A stretch of DNA of 64,000 nucleotides from Ardenticatenales bacterium (GTDB lineage Bacteria > Chloroflexota > Anaerolineae > Ardenticatenales > Ardenticatenaceae): contig JACKAZ010000005.1 of the NCBI GenBank assembly GCA_020634795.1, positions 186,001 through 250,000 of the forward strand, in the 5' to 3' direction. Each line of letters opens with the position of its first letter. Positions within the stretch are counted from its first letter, which is position 1. The position numbers and the translations under genes were made by a program. Of the stretch, positions 61,283 to 64,000 are shown piece after piece. The notes under the pieces are model-generated. The model did not search any database, was not told the origin of the DNA, and was given only the letters and a program-made list of their open reading frames with translations.

Positions 61283-61326
61283 GAACCGCGAATCGGACGT
61301 CGTCCCTCCGATTCGCGGTTCGTTTT
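61283..61326 (+). terminator. Terminator of the pyrimidine genes
   Basis: A perfect fifteen-pair stem, GAACCGCGAATCGGA (61283-61297) with TCCGATTCGCGGTTC (61307-61321), followed by GTTTT. Confidence 0.88.
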
Positions 61327-61436
61327 GGGTAGGGTGCGCGTGGCGTCTGCGTAGGGAGTCGGTCAGCTTTTGGTCAGGCTTTTGGTCGGTTGATCGGGTA
61401 TGATATGCGTATGGGATTGAGTTGAAGGGATTGATC

Positions 61437-62820
61437 ATGAGACCAAAAAGAGTCGAACGCTTTTCTGACCGAGGCCCCCGTCGATGGCTGACGATTCGAC
61501 GCTGCCTTGGGCTGACGACGTTGCTGTTGGTTCTCGTTTCTTGTGCCACGATTGAGCGGCTGAGCGTGGCCACCTCTGCGCCGCCCGTCGCGTCGATGAA
61601 TCGTGGCGTGCCGCACTTGGCAGGCCCCCGCTACGCGCCCCATCGCGCGACCTTTACCCTGCCATCCCCCGCGCCGACTGCCACCCCTCGGCCTACCCGC
61701 ACACCCTACCCTCCCACCGCCACCCCCTCCCGACCCGGTCGCGCCCTGACTGCCTATTTCCCCGATCTGGACAATCCAAGTTTTGAAGCCGAGCGTGAGT
61801 GCCAACCTCATCTTGCGATGGATCGACCCTATACGCCAGATGAGTTATATTTCGATGGAGCGGGTGACTTGCAACTGACCGGCTTCCTTGAACGGGGCCA
61901 TAAAGGGTATCAGGAAGATGATCTGTTGATGCACTATACGATTACGGCGCGACGGGGCTGATGACGAACGAACGGGCTTTTGCCTCGGAGAAGTTCGTCT
62001 GCGCGGAGGCGTGCATCCCGCTTTTGAAGGCCACGCAGCCTGCCGATGGCGGCTGGGAACTGGTTACGGTGAGCCGCGATAGCCCGGTGGATCAAGGGAT
62101 GTGGTTGGTCAACGAAACGTCGCGGATTTCTGTGAGTGCTGCGATGCCTGGCCCCTACGACATCGGCATTGAGCATCTGAGCGGTGGCGTAAGTACGACC
62201 TATGGCATCCCCCCCTCAGAGAAGTACAGTGGTCCGACGATGGCACACTCCTCTTCTTACGAGGTCAACTCGCGCCCTACGGAGATTACGCCGGTGATGT
62301 CGTGCTTTATCACTGGCAGGATGGCACGCCAAAGTACAGCCCCCTCGAGAGGCAGATGGATGTAGCGCTTTTCGTTTCGCATGTGGCCTTCTCGCCGCAA
62401 GAGAAGCGGCTCCTCGTCCAGCAGAACCTCGGCGATTTAGAAGGAGAGACTGGGTCTCGGATGTCGTCGCAAAGCCTTCTCCTGTATGAAGTGATCGAGG
62501 GAAGGCCGCGACTGGTCGATGAGAAGAGATTTCCTGAAGAGACGCGCTTTTTGGGCGTGGGCTGGGACGAGGGGCAGCGGGCCTTTTACTACATCAGCGA
62601 GGATGAGCGCGGCGTCACCATCGTTTGGGCGAATCGAAACGGCTCAGTTCACCTACCCATCGCGCTATTCACCGATGTTTACGACTATCCCTTTGTCGAA
62701 ACTTATCTCTCCGACACCCTGTGGCGCTACGAGCGGGTACCGTTTGCCCTTTCGGATGATGGGATGCTCGCTTTCGCTCTCCATCAGAGTTTGTTCGTGC
62801 TCGACTGCGGGCGCGAGTGA
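61437..62820 (+). pseudogene. Lipoprotein gene broken by two frameshifts
   Basis: The ATG at 61437 follows AAGGGA and leads to a lipobox at LVSCATIE and a Pro/Thr linker. The frame then breaks. From about 61934 the reading continues as LYDYGATGLMTNERAF in a second frame, and from 62221 as EVQWSDDGTLLFLRGQL in a third, ending at 62820. Joining them gives a protein that aligns along its length with the gene at 62886 (WSDDGTLLMLVG; IALGWDDGQSAFYYVT versus GVGWDEGQRAFYYIS). The second break is at a run of seven C (62209-62215), where one more C restores the frame. True decay and a sequencing indel are both possible. Family function is unknown. Confidence 0.75.
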
Positions 62821-62885
62821 ACGCCTCGCCGATCCGGTGGTCCGCGCGCCGTCTCGTCTCTTTGGGAAGAAAAGGGAGTTGAATC

Positions 62886-64000
62886 ATGGGGAAGCTTTTG
62901 AGCTATCTGTCTGCGGGCACGCCGAAGCGTAGCATAGCGCTGATCAGATTCATCATCATTCTATCTGGGTCGGCGTTGTTGCTGGGCTGCCGGTCGGATA
63001 GGTCGATCGTGGGGCTTCCTTCCCCCGTGCCCACCGAGACGGAACAGCCGACCCAACGTGCCTCGACCCTTTGGCCGACGGCCACCGCGCGTCGCCCCGT
63101 TCCACGTGCCACCCCATCGCCCCGCGCAACGGCGACCACAGCGTCGATGACGCTCAGCGACCTCTTTCCCGAACTTGGCGAGCGTCCCGCCACCCACGCG
63201 CGACAATGTGAGGGGCCGGTACAGGTCATCAATTTCTCGAGCGAAGCTGATCGCTTCTTCTTCAATACGGACGGTGAGTTGGAAGTTGTAGGGTACAGCC
63301 GGATCGGGGTCTGGCCCGATCCGGTGGACAGGGCATACCGCCGTCAGATTTTCGACCCCGCGAGCGGCGCCCCGCTCGTGGCAGAGGGGTTGGAGCTAGC
63401 AGATGATGGCTGCACGGGCGACTGTCGGGCGGACCTATACGCTCTGCAACCGAATGGTGGCGGGTGGGCCGTAGTGGGCGTGGAAGAAGGGGAACCGTGG
63501 GATCGCGGGCTGTGGCTGGTCAGCGAGCGGGAAAGACGCTCGGTGAGCGCCGACATCCCCGGCCGTTACGTGACAACTGTCGTCTATCCCAGCGGCACGC
63601 AGCGACAGCTCTACCACCTACCCCCGTTTACAACGATGCGCTGGTCCGACGACGGGACGCTCCTCATGCTTGTGGGAGAACTCTTCCCCTATCAGCGATT
63701 CGGCGTAGACGCGGTCGCCTACCGTTGGGTGGACGGCGAACCCCAGTACACCAAGATGGAAGAGAGAGTTGACGTACATTATTCATTGATCGCGTTTTCG
63801 CCCCGTGACAAACAACTGTTGCTCTACCGACAGCCGCCCGCCGATGAGGCTGACGGGCAGCCCGTCCCTGCCCGCTTGGAACTCTACGGGTTGGAGGATG
63901 GTATCCCACAGCAACTGGACAGCCGTACGCTCAATGAGGACCTCTCTATCATCGCGTTGGGCTGGGACGACGGACAATCTGCCTTCTATTACGTCACCGA
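62886..64000 (+). CDS. Lipoprotein of unknown function (3' end outside window)
   Basis: The ATG at 62886 follows AAAGGGAGTTG. The first 371 residues are in the window. A signal peptide with lipobox LLGCRS is followed by a long Pro/Thr/Arg linker (about 45-90) and a domain with repeated beta-strand motifs such as GLWLVSERERRSVSADIPG, MRWSDDGTLLML and ALGWDDGQSAFYY. The WSDDG and WDDGQ turns recall beta-propeller or TolB-like blades. It is the intact paralog of the broken gene just upstream. Function is unknown; it is presumably anchored on the outer face of the membrane. Confidence 0.8.
   Translation, partial: MGKLLSYLSAGTPKRSIALIRFIIILSGSALLLGCRSDRSIVGLPSPVPTETEQPTQRASTLWPTATARRPVPRATPSPRATATTASMTLSDLFPELGERPATHARQCEGPVQVINFSSEADRFFFNTDGELEVVGYSRIGVWPDPVDRAYRRQIFDPASGAPLVAEGLELADDGCTGDCRADLYALQPNGGGWAVVGVEEGEPWDRGLWLVSERERRSVSADIPGRYVTTVVYPSGTQRQLYHLPPFTTMRWSDDGTLLMLVGELFPYQRFGVDAVAYRWVDGEPQYTKMEERVDVHYSLIAFSPRDKQLLLYRQPPADEADGQPVPARLELYGLEDGIPQQLDSRTLNEDLSIIALGWDDGQSAFYYVT

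Overview
The window is a dense 64 kb stretch of a GC-rich bacterial chromosome. I infer a member of the Chloroflexota, though no marker gene here proves it. The points in favour are the mix of families: a fused PyrF-PyrE enzyme, a methylmalonyl-CoA-mutase-type large chain without its own B12 domain, a DUF3054 protein, a secreted glycosidase with LGFP-like modules, and many lipoproteins with Pro/Thr-rich linkers. I saw no rRNA, tRNA, CRISPR array or prophage.

Layout. 1-3.5 kb: end of a polysaccharide cluster (glycosyltransferase tail, O-antigen-ligase-like polymerase, GT4 glycosyltransferase). 3.5-6.5 kb: TerC, a tandem UspA protein and mnmE. 6.6-10.2 kb: a signalling trio (response regulator, Rab-like small GTPase, PAS histidine kinase) with ruvA convergent to it. 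10.5-14.1 kb: secreted clan GH-A glycosidase and a MurE-type ligase. 14.7-16.7 kb: a lower-GC restriction-modification island whose endonuclease gene is frameshifted. 16.8-23.5 kb: membrane protein, short-chain dehydrogenase, mutase large chain, alpha/beta hydrolase, methylmalonyl-CoA-epimerase-like protein and a PfkB kinase. 23.9-28.7 kb: a phosphonate-type ABC importer (phnD, phnC and two phnE genes with extra extracytoplasmic domains). 29-30.8 kb: a methyl-transfer/folate enzyme with an intact IS3-type element just upstream. 32.5-38 kb: metallo-hydrolase, two tandem secreted proteins built of degenerate Cu,Zn-superoxide-dismutase-like domains, and phosphofructokinase. 38.4-45 kb: Nudix-like protein, VWA/MoxR pair, PAP2 phosphatase, class III aminotransferase, DUF3054. 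45.4-53.2 kb: ABC exporter, glycosyltransferase, M20 peptidase, NYN protein, elongation factor P, zinc ribbon, LysM/M23 lipoprotein. 53.4-57 kb: lipid kinase, GAPDH and a FemAB-type protein lying between two arms of a composite inverted repeat. 57.5-61.2 kb: pyrimidine genes pyrC, pyrB and pyrFE. 61.4-64 kb: two paralogous lipoproteins, the first broken by two frameshifts, the second running off the end.

Themes. Envelope work recurs (glycosyltransferases, MurE, FemAB, PAP2, M23). Central metabolism is represented by phosphofructokinase, GAPDH, the acyl-CoA mutase pathway and de novo pyrimidine synthesis. The intergenic DNA is itself remarkable: many gaps carry short tandem repeats with a 7-bp (sometimes 9-bp) period, and a dispersed palindromic element recurs at five or more places. 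The features most worth following are the SOD-like tandem proteins, the GTPase/two-component locus, the altered mutase active site, the heptamer repeats with the inverted-repeat pair, and the broken restriction system.
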